Assembly: GCA_051155775.1 (NCBI GenBank)
Contig: DAXETV010000021.1
Span: forward strand, 1-64,000
DNA: 64,000 nt
Source of the DNA: CAYSCZ01 sp051155775
GTDB lineage: Bacteria; Bacteroidota; Bacteroidia; Cytophagales; Cyclobacteriaceae
Reading direction: 5' to 3'
Each line of letters starts with the position of its first letter. Within the stretch, counting starts at the first letter, position 1. Both the position numbers and the translations under genes were made by a program. The notes beneath the pieces are model-generated. The model did no database searches, was not told the origin of the DNA, and saw nothing but the letters and a program-made list of their open reading frames with translations. Shown here piece by piece: positions 49,941 to 59,385 of this stretch.

Positions 49941-52664
49941 TTGAGACGCTTCATATTCATATTATTTATAGTAATCCTCATCGGTGGAGCTCTTTACTAT
50001 TATTTAAGAATACACAGTACTTATCGACCTGATTTATGGGATATTGTTCCCGGAAATGCATTGGCAGTTTATGAAACTTTTAATCTGCCTGGAAGTCTTG
50101 ACCAGATAGAGCGTCTCAACGCCTGGCAAAAGATCAGTCAGTTAAGTGGATTCGACAATATTAATAACGATTTACAATACCTTTCAGAATTATCAGATGA
50201 GGATGATTTAAATAAAATATTTACATCCAATCAGGTATTAATATCTACCCATTCCATCTCCAAAGATGATTTTGATTTTCTCTTTCTGTTTGAGCTGAAA
50301 ACAATAGAACAAAATTCAATTGTGGGTGATATCATCCAAAAATTCAAAAACAAGGATTATGTAGTTTCTGAAAGAAAATATATGGGCTACAGAATCAATG
50401 AAATCAAAAAATCCATAAGCCAGGTTGATTTTGCCTATGTATTCATTGATAATTATTTTATTGGTAGTTACACGCCTTTTCTAGTTGAAGATGCGGTGCG
50501 AATGGTAGAAGAAGAGAATTCTAAAGGGTTTCGTCAGCTCAATGACCAATTATTTGAGTTGACACGATTAAGTAATGACGCAGGTAACCTTTATATCAAC
50601 AGTAAAATCGCAGGTAACTTTTTAAACCGTTTTGTGCAGAACTCATTAGATACCCTTGTAAACTACATAACGGATCAAACATTCCTTGATATAAACTTTG
50701 ATGAAAATAATATTCTGCTTAACGGATTTTCAATTAATACCAGTTCGAATAACTACTTAAATTATTTTGATAATAACACTGGATCCCCGTTAGATTTTGC
50801 CTCGTTAATCCCTTTAAATACCTCTTTCCTTATTCACCACGCATTCAACAATCCATCAGAATGGTACACAAGGTATAGCAGCGGAAATATTGAATTTAGA
50901 AAAGACAAAGATTATTTAAAAAAAGAATATGATTTTCTTATCAATGACTTCATCACATTAGTAGATGATCAGTTTGGGGTTGCAACCCTCGAAACCTTTC
51001 ATGGATCAGCAAGTAAAAAGATAGCTTATATTAAATCAAAGGACATCACTGAATTACTAAAACAGTTCAACAACTTATCTGCCAGGGTCACCAATAAAAC
51101 AAACGACTCTATTTACTTTGAAAATTATGAATATACACGCATCGGACAAATAGATATAGAATCATTTCCATACATGCTACTTGGCCCAGCCGGAAAAGGG
51201 TTTAAAACCAGTTTCTTTTCAGCTATTGATAATTACATAGTCATTACAAACTCTATCCAAACCATGAAGGATTTGATCGATGATATTAAAAATGAAAATA
51301 CATGGGGGAAAGTACTATCGATCAACAACTTTCTTGTTCAGACTAACCAGGAACCCAACCTTGGCCTGATAGTGAGTTATGAACATATTATTAATTTCCT
51401 CAATGAAAAACTTAATAAAAAATGGAACGGTTATTTAAAAAATAATCACCAGGCATTTAGAAATCTCCCCTATCTGGCTTTACAATTTTCTAATGTTGAT
51501 AACAAGTACTACACAAATTTATTGATACAAACAAAAGAGAAGCAAACGCTTCCATCTATAGTCAGTGGTAAAAACTTTATCACAATGGACACTGCTGGCT
51601 TTAGATATGAACTTATCAGCAAACCACACATATTTAGAAATCCTGCTTCAGGAAAATTCAACTACCTCTTACAAGATTCGAGTTTCATCTTACATCTGAT
51701 TGATGAAAATTTCAACAAGGTCTGGTCAGACAGTATTGGTGAAAAAATTATCTCGGATATTGAACGCATCGATTATAGAGATAATGGGGAAGCAGACTAT
51801 GTTTTTATCACAAAAGATGCTTTATATGTTTTCAATCAAAATGGAAATTTAATCGAAGACTTCCCACAGACATTTGATTATCAGGCAGCGTTCTTTAGTG
51901 TAGTTGATTATGATCGATCTAAAAAATATCGGTTCATGATTTCAGATACTGAGGGGAATATTTATCTCTACGATAAAAAAATGAAAAACCTGGACGGATG
52001 GAAGCCCAGAGAACTCACAGGTTCTTTGGCAATACCTCCACGTCATGTAAGGATTAGAAACCGGGATTGTATGATAGGCTTGCAGAAGAACGGTATTATC
52101 AACATCATGAATCGACGCTCAGTGGCTTTTGATGGCTTCCCTATTGACCTCAAATCAGGCCTCAGTAGTCCTTTATTCATTGAAATTGGTTCTTCAATAA
52201 ATGATTCAAGAATGACAACCATCACAGATAATGGTGAAATAATCCAGCTCAATCTGTCTGGTCAAATAACCAAGCGCGAACAACGCTATAAACCTTCCAC
52301 TGACACCCGGTTTAAACTAATAAAAGCAACCGGTCAAAATGATTATATTATTGCACGGCAGGACTTTAACAGACTAACTTTTCTTGATAGAAGCGGTGAA
52401 GTTATCTTTGAAAAAGACTACATTTCATCAGAACCGCTGATCTATCAATATTACAATTTTGGGGGCTCGAAGAAGGTTTATATTGTAATTGATCCTACCC
52501 AATCCTTTGCTTATGTTTATGATGTGGAGGGCAATTTGTTAAGCTCAAGGCCGCTGGAAACATCATTTCCGATGGGCGTTTTATATTTCAGGGAAGATAA
52601 TTCACTAACATTTTTCAAGACCTATGATAATATATTCTCCAAAGAACGCATTCAATTGCCCTGA
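49941..52664 (+). CDS. Large membrane-anchored protein of unknown function
   Basis: A 907-residue protein read from a TTG start: residues 2-22 are an N-terminal signal anchor (RRFIFILFIVILIGGALYYYL), with no lipobox. The middle (about 35-570) is a DUF3352-like region of paired domains, for example IVPGNALAVYETFNLPGSLDQIERLNAWQKI and a second similar module near 290-400. The C-terminal third has five or so strand units resembling a beta-propeller (ADYVFITKDALYVFNQNGNLIEDFP, GNIYLYDKKMKNLDGWKP, DYIIARQDFNRLTFLDRSGEVIFEKD, FAYVYDVEGNLLSSRP). Conserved in Bacteroidota by my recollection but without known function. Confidence 0.7.
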   Translation: MRRFIFILFIVILIGGALYYYLRIHSTYRPDLWDIVPGNALAVYETFNLPGSLDQIERLNAWQKISQLSGFDNINNDLQYLSELSDEDDLNKIFTSNQVLISTHSISKDDFDFLFLFELKTIEQNSIVGDIIQKFKNKDYVVSERKYMGYRINEIKKSISQVDFAYVFIDNYFIGSYTPFLVEDAVRMVEEENSKGFRQLNDQLFELTRLSNDAGNLYINSKIAGNFLNRFVQNSLDTLVNYITDQTFLDINFDENNILLNGFSINTSSNNYLNYFDNNTGSPLDFASLIPLNTSFLIHHAFNNPSEWYTRYSSGNIEFRKDKDYLKKEYDFLINDFITLVDDQFGVATLETFHGSASKKIAYIKSKDITELLKQFNNLSARVTNKTNDSIYFENYEYTRIGQIDIESFPYMLLGPAGKGFKTSFFSAIDNYIVITNSIQTMKDLIDDIKNENTWGKVLSINNFLVQTNQEPNLGLIVSYEHIINFLNEKLNKKWNGYLKNNHQAFRNLPYLALQFSNVDNKYYTNLLIQTKEKQTLPSIVSGKNFITMDTAGFRYELISKPHIFRNPASGKFNYLLQDSSFILHLIDENFNKVWSDSIGEKIISDIERIDYRDNGEADYVFITKDALYVFNQNGNLIEDFPQTFDYQAAFFSVVDYDRSKKYRFMISDTEGNIYLYDKKMKNLDGWKPRELTGSLAIPPRHVRIRNRDCMIGLQKNGIINIMNRRSVAFDGFPIDLKSGLSSPLFIEIGSSINDSRMTTITDNGEIIQLNLSGQITKREQRYKPSTDTRFKLIKATGQNDYIIARQDFNRLTFLDRSGEVIFEKDYISSEPLIYQYYNFGGSKKVYIVIDPTQSFAYVYDVEGNLLSSRPLETSFPMGVLYFREDNSLTFFKTYDNIFSKERIQLP

Positions 52665-52867
52665 TTTAAACCTTCGGTAGGAAGCTAATATTTTATTAAC
52701 CCATCATCTATGAATTAAAAAACACAAAGCTTTATCCTTTGCAAATAAAACCTTAAATTGTTAGCAATTATTATTGGTTTATTAATATTCTTTAATTGTA
52801 TTTTAAGGATTTAGTTGGATTCATTAGTGATTATTCAATTCAAAAATTTAAACTTAAAACCAAAAAT

Positions 52868-54388
52868 ATGAAATCAATACTACCAATCCTGACCTTATTT
52901 TTAATTGTATTGGGAGCCTGCGAAACATCCAAAAAGCAGGCCACCTATGAAAAACCGGCACTCTTATTCGATGAAGAACTTGCCCCATTTTATTATGGTG
53001 TTGCATCAGGGGATCCTATGGCCACCTCTGTTGTGTTATGGACAAAAGTAGTACCAGAATTTAAAGTCCCTGAAGTTGAGATAAAATGGAGGATATCAAC
53101 TGATAGAAACTTTGGTTCAATAGTTAAATCAGGTACAGAAACCCTTGATTCAATAAGTCAGTTTACCTTTAAAATGGTTGTTGACGAATTGTTCCCTGCG
53201 ACATATTATTACTATCAGTTTGAGGCATTGGGTGAGGAATCTGTTATCGGAAGGACCAAAACGGCCCCTGAGGCCTCTGCCGACAGTCTCAAATTTGCTA
53301 TAGTCAGCTGCAGTAATTATGAAGCAGGATTTTTCAATGCTTATGGGCACATTGGAGAAAGAAATGACCTTGATGCTGTCATTCATTTAGGAGATTATAT
53401 CTATGAATATGCTCCCGGAGTTTATGGTGACTCTTCTACCAGGCGGTTTCATAAACCTCCCAAAGAGTTGATTACATTGAGTGATTACCGGATAAGATAT
53501 GCACAATACCGGTTGGATAAGAATCTGATGAAAGCACACCAAATGCATCCATTTATCACAGTATGGGATGATCATGAAATCGCCAACAATACCTATAAAT
53601 CAGGCGCTGAAAACCATCAACCAGAAGAGGGTAATTTTCAGGATAGATTAGAAAATGCGAAGAAGGCCTATTATGAATGGTTGCCAGTCACCCCGTCAGA
53701 AAAACTTTACAGGAACCTTAAATACGGAAACCTCGCCAGCTTAATTATGCTTGATGAACGAACCGAAGGCAGAACCAAACAGCCGGAAAGTATGGATGAC
53801 CCTGCTTACGAGGATGAAAACCAAGCTATGTTGGGAACCGAGCAGACCAACTGGCTTTTTGATCAACTAGCTGAAAACACAAAATGGAAAGTAATTGGTA
53901 ACCAGGTTATATTTACTGATTTAGATATCAGTGGTGCTTTTCCGGAAAGACCAAGAAATATGGATTCGTGGGATGGCTATCCTAAAGAAAAATTTAAGAT
54001 CGCCGATCACATCAGATATAATGAAATCGAAAACGTAATTTTTGTTACTGGTGATACACATTGCTCCTGGGCATTTGAAACCACACTTGATCCAAAGGAA
54101 AACTATGATCCTTTTGCTGTAGAGTTTGGAACACCGAGTGTTACCAGTGCAAATTATGACGAATACACCACAAGTGATACAGCTGAGTTCGTGAGTTTTG
54201 CTTATCTGGCTGCTAATCCTCAGTTAAAGTACTGCAACCTCACAGATCATGGTTATCTCTTAATAACGCTTAAAGACGAAGAAGCCATGGCGGAATGGTT
54301 CTATGCTGAAGATATCCTAATCCCGTATCAGGAAATGAAGCATGGAATGACATTCCATGTTAAGGATGGTTCTAATAAACTTCAATAA
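52868..54388 (+). CDS. PhoD-type alkaline phosphatase/phosphodiesterase
   Basis: A 506-residue secreted lipoprotein (signal MKSILPILTLFLIVLGAC with lipobox Cys18). The ATG at 52868 is chosen; a frame from a TTG at 52796 gives no signal peptide. PhoD marks are VSCSNYEAGFFNAYGHIGERNDLDAVIHLGDYIYEYAPG, FITVWDDHEIANNTYKSG and FVTGDTHCSWAFE, which supply the Ca/Fe site. It cleaves phosphate mono- and diesters outside the cell or in the periplasm, usually as a phosphate-starvation enzyme. A Pho box was not identified. Terminated by the hairpin at 54394-54430. Confidence 0.92.
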   Translation: MKSILPILTLFLIVLGACETSKKQATYEKPALLFDEELAPFYYGVASGDPMATSVVLWTKVVPEFKVPEVEIKWRISTDRNFGSIVKSGTETLDSISQFTFKMVVDELFPATYYYYQFEALGEESVIGRTKTAPEASADSLKFAIVSCSNYEAGFFNAYGHIGERNDLDAVIHLGDYIYEYAPGVYGDSSTRRFHKPPKELITLSDYRIRYAQYRLDKNLMKAHQMHPFITVWDDHEIANNTYKSGAENHQPEEGNFQDRLENAKKAYYEWLPVTPSEKLYRNLKYGNLASLIMLDERTEGRTKQPESMDDPAYEDENQAMLGTEQTNWLFDQLAENTKWKVIGNQVIFTDLDISGAFPERPRNMDSWDGYPKEKFKIADHIRYNEIENVIFVTGDTHCSWAFETTLDPKENYDPFAVEFGTPSVTSANYDEYTTSDTAEFVSFAYLAANPQLKYCNLTDHGYLLITLKDEEAMAEWFYAEDILIPYQEMKHGMTFHVKDGSNKLQ

Positions 54389-54393
54389 CTATT

Positions 54394-54430
54394 AAAAAAA
54401 GAGGCTGTCTTAAAAGCAGCCTCTTTTTTT
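54394..54430. terminator. Bidirectional terminator between phoD-like and FISUMP genes
   Basis: Arms gaggctg (54401-54407) and cagcctc (54417-54423) enclose a 9-nt loop. Runs of A before and T after make it symmetric, so it can stop transcription of both convergent genes. Confidence 0.85.
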
Positions 54431-54445
54431 GAAGACTTGTTCCAA

Positions 54446-55060
54446 TTAATAATCCTGGACGCATCTGCAGCTGTTACGATGATCAGCGCTAACCTGGGTA
54501 TGGAATACTTCATCTATATTTTTCTGAATTGTGATCAATCCGGCTGTACTTTTTGTTAAATTTTCATCATCCCAGAAATTAGCACTTATCCCGGCATCAG
54601 TGTAAAATCCTCTGGAATCTCCAAAACCGCTCATCCTGATATTTAAACCAGATGAACCACTCTCCCTCAAGGCTTTACCAGCAGTCATCTTTCCTCCAAA
54701 AGCATTAAACACTTCCGTCCATTCTTTAGGAGTCGGGAGGTGCCAGCCCTCGGGACATGCTGTCAGGGCTTGCTCATATGTATAAAGTTTACCAAATCCA
54801 TTGTTGCAAAAAGCTACCTCGTCTTTGTAGCAGAAAGACTCCGGTGTTTCATAATTAAGATTCTCAGCCATCCACGTTCTTTCAATAGATATTCCTGCTT
54901 CTAAAGGAATCTTTATGGTTACGACATCATATGTCTTACCATCCCTGGCATCCGTAAATGCACTATTTTCATCCGTAATACCATGAGTATTATCCAGCGC
55001 TTTAAAACTCATGGATATACCCAATACAATAATTAGTAAGATAGATATCTGCTTTGTCAT
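54446..55060 (-). CDS. FISUMP-domain secreted protein
   Basis: A 204-residue exported protein (signal about 1-20, MTKQISILLIIVLGISMSFKA) with one FISUMP domain (Fibrobacter succinogenes major paralogous domain). Family marks are DARDGKTYDVVTIKIPLEAG, WMAENLNYETPESFCYKDEVAFCNNGFGKLYTYEQALTACPEGWHLPTPKEWTEVFNAFGG, and the final HRNSCRCVQDY. Several cysteines are placed for disulfides. Role unknown; such proteins are usually outer-surface. Stands alone, convergent with the phosphatase gene. Confidence 0.88.
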   Translation of the reverse strand: MTKQISILLIIVLGISMSFKALDNTHGITDENSAFTDARDGKTYDVVTIKIPLEAGISIERTWMAENLNYETPESFCYKDEVAFCNNGFGKLYTYEQALTACPEGWHLPTPKEWTEVFNAFGGKMTAGKALRESGSSGLNIRMSGFGDSRGFYTDAGISANFWDDENLTKSTAGLITIQKNIDEVFHTQVSADHRNSCRCVQDY

Positions 55061-55191
55061 ATTTAAGATGGTTTAAATCATGAATTAAATTGTTTCTGTG
55101 ATTGAAATCAAGAAATAACACATTTTTTTTAGTTTAACTATGGATTTAATTGAACTATTTCAATCTACAAACCGGAAATCTCTTTTTTTGA

Positions 55192-56598
55192 TTAAACTTT
55201 TGTCAACTTCCACCGACCTAATCTAAACAAATAAGTACTTATGATAGCATGTAAGGAGTGTGCAATTGCTATGGTTATATAAACTCCTTTTGCCTCCAGC
55301 TCAAAATATACAGCCAGAAAATAAGCCATTGGTATCTGAATAATCCAAAAAACCAAAAAATTCACAATAGTTGGTGTTCGGGTATCTCCAGCACCATTAA
55401 AAGATTGGCTCATAACCATTCCGAAAGCAAAGAAAATATAGCCCAGGCAAATAATTTTCAATCCATCCACACCATATGCTTTGGTTTGTGTATCCTGGGT
55501 AAATATCCCAATAATAGAGTCAGCAGCTGAATAAAAAAGTATGGAAATCAACGCTAGAAATATTACATTATACCATGCTGTTAACCATACAGATTTCTCA
55601 GCCCGACTGGGGTTTAACGCCCCCAGGTTTTGACCAACCAGCGTGGCGGCAGCATTGGACATGCCCCAGGATGGGAGTAACGTAAAAACAATCACCCGAA
55701 TGGTGATCGTGTAGCCTGCAAGTGCTTCACTACCAAAAAGTGAAATAATCCTTACTAAAAAAATCCAGCTAGCGGATTCAATTAAAAACTGACCTATGCC
55801 ACCTGCTGATATTTTAATTAAATTGACAATGGTGTTTAGCCTTAAAACTATGTTCCCACGTGTTACTCTTACTAAACTGAAACCTCTTAATAACGCAAAT
55901 AGCTGGAAAGCAACACCAATAAACCTTCCAATGGTTGTGGCAATCGCAGCACCTTCAACGCCAAAGGCAGGAATTGGACCAAAACCAAAAATAAAGATTG
56001 GATCCAATATAATATTACATCCATTAGCCAGCCAAAGGGATCGCATTGCTAAGGATGCGTTGCCGGCACCTCTGAATATGGAGTTGATCAGAAATAAAAA
56101 CATAATGCTGATGTTGCCGGCAAACATGATCTTGGTATAGTTAATACCTTCATAAATAATAGCATCCGAACCACCCATAAAACGAAGTATCTCCTCTGCG
56201 TATAATAGTCCCCCTAACCCAAGGAATAATGATACTGACCCTGAAAATATCATCGCCTGAAAAGCGGTATCCCCGGCTCTTTTTATGTTTTTCTCCCCAA
56301 CCCTACGAGCAATAATGGCCGTGGTAGCCATGCTTAACCCTATGGCTACCGAATAAATTATTGTTAAAACTGATTCTGTAAGACCAACAGTGGCCACCGC
56401 ATTTGTGCTTACTTTGCCTACAAAAAACACATCTACCACAGCAAACAACGATTCCATCACCATCTCTAAAATCATAGGAACCGAAAGCATAAATATTGCT
56501 TTGTTGATGCCCCCTGAGGTAAAATTCGTTTCTGTGCCTTTTAGCGCTATGAAAAATTGATTGATAATATATTTAGACCTTGTGATAAGACGATACAT
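55192..56598 (-). CDS. MATE family efflux transporter (MatE)
   Basis: A 468-residue inner-membrane exporter with 12 helices in two halves. Typical segments are INKAIFMLSVPMILEMVMESLFAVVDVFFVGKVSTNAVATVGLTESVLTIIYSVAIGLSMATTAIIARRVG in the first half, and the pseudo-repeat GIGQFLIESASWIFLVRIISLFGSEALAGYTITIRVIVFTLLPSWGMSNAAATLVGQNLGA in the second. Uses a Na+ or H+ gradient to export cationic drugs or metabolites; the substrate is unclear. No regulator beside it. Confidence 0.93.
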   Translation of the reverse strand: MYRLITRSKYIINQFFIALKGTETNFTSGGINKAIFMLSVPMILEMVMESLFAVVDVFFVGKVSTNAVATVGLTESVLTIIYSVAIGLSMATTAIIARRVGEKNIKRAGDTAFQAMIFSGSVSLFLGLGGLLYAEEILRFMGGSDAIIYEGINYTKIMFAGNISIMFLFLINSIFRGAGNASLAMRSLWLANGCNIILDPIFIFGFGPIPAFGVEGAAIATTIGRFIGVAFQLFALLRGFSLVRVTRGNIVLRLNTIVNLIKISAGGIGQFLIESASWIFLVRIISLFGSEALAGYTITIRVIVFTLLPSWGMSNAAATLVGQNLGALNPSRAEKSVWLTAWYNVIFLALISILFYSAADSIIGIFTQDTQTKAYGVDGLKIICLGYIFFAFGMVMSQSFNGAGDTRTPTIVNFLVFWIIQIPMAYFLAVYFELEAKGVYITIAIAHSLHAIISTYLFRLGRWKLTKV

Positions 56599-56767
56599 GA
56601 TTTTAACATTTTAACTATTTGAGGAAGTAGAAATTAAAAGGGAGTGGGAATTATCGTCTTATTCAATCATAGGATGGCAAAAGTAGTCTTTCTATTTTAC
56701 TTATTAATTAAAATTAGCTGATTCAACATGAATAAATTATTAAGTTGAGTCATAGACCTATGACCCA

Positions 56768-57748
56768 TTACCATAGCTCCAGACCCAATAGCTTTTTACC
56801 AAGTTCGTTTAAAACAGCGGTTTCGTAGACTTTTTGTTCTTTTTTCCTTGGGTCACCGGGAAATGCATGCCCTTCCGGAGCAATGCGATATTTCCAGGAA
56901 TTGACACGCCATTGACGCATCTGCTCATTTTCATTCTCAGCAGGCATCATTGAAATGTATTGCGCAGCACGCACTTTGTCTTGGGATATATTTGGCCTGA
57001 TTCCATGGGGTTGGGTGCTGTTAAATATCAGCAGATCTCCAGCCATCATTCTTACTCTATCAATTTTATCTTCTAATCCTGTAATATCAGGCTTGAAACG
57101 ATCGCGGTCTTCCGGTTGCGATTGCTTCCAGGTATCATAAGTACGATATAATTCCGGGATGCATTGAAAACCTCCCATTTCCTCATCATCCTGGTCTACA
57201 AGTGCCATAACCCCCTGGACATTTTGAGGCCTGGTTTCAGGGTCATAATCCCAGTGAATAAAGCCTTTATATTCGAATCCCGGCTTAATAGGAAAATTAA
57301 GGTTGGCCCGGTCTATTGTGACCCAAAGTTGCTCAGTGCCCCAAATATCTGCAAAAGCATCATAAACCCTTCGTGTTTGCCTGTTATCCCATAGATATTG
57401 ATGGTTATAAACCTCTATCATCCCTGTTCCTACGAGCTCTTTCATGCCGGCCTCTGCCCTTTCTTTTGTATACCATGTAGAAGGGTCATTTTTATCTTTA
57501 TCTTCAAATTCCCATAAGAAGTCGGCAGTTTTTAATGCCTGTCCTCTGGGGACAGCATTTTTTATAACTACATACCCATTATAAACCCAGAAATTCCAAT
57601 CTTCTTCACTAAGCACCCGAAGCGGTTTACCATTAGACCTGTCATTAAGTTTTATCTTACTCGAGGTAGCTGTCGATGGGTTCCCTGGTATATTTTTATG
57701 ATTTTTATTGGGGCTGGTGGTCTGCCGTAAATATTGATCCCTTTTCAT
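56768..57748 (-). CDS. Phytanoyl-CoA dioxygenase (PhyH) family protein
   Basis: A 326-residue Fe(II)/2-oxoglutarate-dependent oxygenase candidate. Metal ligands are His165 and Asp167 in FIHWDYD and His248 in FNSTQPHGIRPN, with Arg251 or Arg260 for 2-oxoglutarate. The first 45 residues (KRDQYLRQTTSPNKNHKNIPGNPST) are polar and disordered-looking, an unusual extension. LSEEDWNFWVYNGYVVIKNAVP marks the beginning of the domain. Cytoplasmic. The gene for a VOC protein lies 49 bp upstream on the same strand, so both may act on one substrate. Confidence 0.85.
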   Translation of the reverse strand: MKRDQYLRQTTSPNKNHKNIPGNPSTATSSKIKLNDRSNGKPLRVLSEEDWNFWVYNGYVVIKNAVPRGQALKTADFLWEFEDKDKNDPSTWYTKERAEAGMKELVGTGMIEVYNHQYLWDNRQTRRVYDAFADIWGTEQLWVTIDRANLNFPIKPGFEYKGFIHWDYDPETRPQNVQGVMALVDQDDEEMGGFQCIPELYRTYDTWKQSQPEDRDRFKPDITGLEDKIDRVRMMAGDLLIFNSTQPHGIRPNISQDKVRAAQYISMMPAENENEQMRQWRVNSWKYRIAPEGHAFPGDPRKKEQKVYETAVLNELGKKLLGLELW

Positions 57749-57797
57749 TTGTGATTTAATAATTATCTTAAAATTTAATCACTTTTTCACAAAATGG

Positions 57798-58205
57798 CTA
57801 GGATTCCTGGCAGATTGAAGTGATTTCCAACCTGTTATTATCGGGATCCAGCGTCTCAAATTCATAATAACCATCACCGGTTTTTCTGGGGCCTTTTAAA
57901 ATTGTAAAACCGGCCCGTTTAAATTCCTCAGCTTTCCTATCAACCGCTGCTGGTGTTTCTAACCCAAAAGCCAGATGAATTATGCCCAGATGTTGGTGAT
58001 GTATGGTATCATTTTTATTTCCAGGGACCCTGGCCATTTGCATTATTTCCAGTCTTGCTCCTTCATTAAAGGTTATGAAATAACTTGAAAACCCGCGCTT
58101 ATGATTGGTATATTTTTTATTAGGTACTCCATCAAAATATTTTACATAAAAATTTTTAAGCACTTCCAGTTGGTTAGTCCAGATGGCTACATGTTCGAGC
58201 TTCAT
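57798..58205 (-). CDS. VOC family protein (glyoxalase/bleomycin-resistance fold)
   Basis: A 135-residue vicinal-oxygen-chelate protein of two beta-alpha-beta-beta-beta modules: LEHVAIWTNQLEVLKNFYVKYFD, then GIIHLAFGLETPAAVDRKAEEFKRAGFTIL and YYEFETLDPDNNRLEIT. Metal ligands are likely the His of LEHVAI, the His of GIIHLAF and the Glu of RLEIT. It precedes the PhyH gene in the same direction. Could be a lactoylglutathione lyase, dioxygenase or resistance protein; not decidable. Confidence 0.88.
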   Translation of the reverse strand: MKLEHVAIWTNQLEVLKNFYVKYFDGVPNKKYTNHKRGFSSYFITFNEGARLEIMQMARVPGNKNDTIHHQHLGIIHLAFGLETPAAVDRKAEEFKRAGFTILKGPRKTGDGYYEFETLDPDNNRLEITSICQES

Positions 58206-58306
58206 CTTATATTATGCTGTAATTTTTAATAGTAATTTCAAATGGTATAGCATGACATTTGCCGAAATATCTATAAATTCAACCCTTCCAAAAACCGATC
58301 CATATC

Positions 58307-59179
58307 ATGGTACATAGCATTGAGAACGAGTCACTAAAAATCAATATTGCAGAGAAAGGGGCTGAACTTCAGAATATTATCAATAAAAAGAATTCCCTTG
58401 AATATTTATGGCAGGGGGACCCTCAGCATTGGGAAAGAAGGGCTCCTGTTTTATTTCCTGTGGTAGGAAAATTAAAGGACAATCAATACACCTTGAATGG
58501 AAAAACATATGAAATGGGTCAACATGGATTTGCCAGGAACAAAGATTTTAAAGTAATATCTAAAAATGAGGATGCTGTAAGGTTTAGAATGGATATGGAT
58601 GATGTGGTTAAAAGCAACTATCCTTTTGATTTTGGATTATATATTAATTTCCAGATAGTGGGCAATCAGGTCATTAATGAATACCAAGTGATTAACAACG
58701 GTGATAAACCTATGTATTTTTCAATTGGCGGTCACCCTGCTTTTAAATGCCCATTAAGGGCGGAAGAAAATCGATACGATTACCACCTTGAGTTTAATAA
58801 AAGGGAAAACACAGACACTCATGTAATAGAGGAAGGGCTTTTCACCGGAGAAAAAGTGCATATACTTCAGGATAGTTACTCTATACCAATAGCTGACGAT
58901 CTATTCGACAATGATGCACTTATTTTTAAAGATCTGGAGAGTACCAAGCTATCTATTGTTGATCCAAACTGGGATAAGACGGTGGAAATGGATTTCTCAG
59001 GGTTTCCTTATCTGGGTATATGGTCTAAAAGTCGTAAGTCTCCTTTTGTTTGCCTGGAACCCTGGTACGGTATTGCCGACCGGCGCGATCATGATAAGGA
59101 TATCACTAAAAAAGAGGGCATCCAGGTCCTTGAAGGAAATTCATCATTTAAATGCCATTTCACAATATCCATTTTTTAA
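58307..59179 (+). CDS. Aldose 1-epimerase family protein, LacX-like
   Basis: A 290-residue mutarotase-fold protein of the LacX/YeaD-like group. Recognisable parts are KGAELQNIINKKNSLEYLWQGDPQHWERRAPVLFPVVGKLKDNQYTLNGKTYEMGQHGFARNKDF, FSIGGHPAFKCPL with a catalytic His, and the final FVCLEPWYGIADRRDHDKDITKKEGI with the acidic residue of the site. Interconverts sugar anomers; the specific sugar is unknown. Followed by 206 bp of gene-free DNA and a convergent gene. Confidence 0.92.
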   Translation: MVHSIENESLKINIAEKGAELQNIINKKNSLEYLWQGDPQHWERRAPVLFPVVGKLKDNQYTLNGKTYEMGQHGFARNKDFKVISKNEDAVRFRMDMDDVVKSNYPFDFGLYINFQIVGNQVINEYQVINNGDKPMYFSIGGHPAFKCPLRAEENRYDYHLEFNKRENTDTHVIEEGLFTGEKVHILQDSYSIPIADDLFDNDALIFKDLESTKLSIVDPNWDKTVEMDFSGFPYLGIWSKSRKSPFVCLEPWYGIADRRDHDKDITKKEGIQVLEGNSSFKCHFTISIF

Positions 59180-59385
59180 AAACTTACAATTTACCTAAGA
59201 AGCAAATCAAGTTTTAAGATGAAATCAGCAAGAACTGTTCCTCCATTTAAATCTTCATCAAAAGAAGTTATATGATCAACTTTACCAAGTGACTTTAGCT
59301 ATAGATAAATGCCTGTCTTTCTCATACATCGATAACCAACCCAACCTGACACACCACTGGCCACCCTTACAAGAAACCCAGACTT

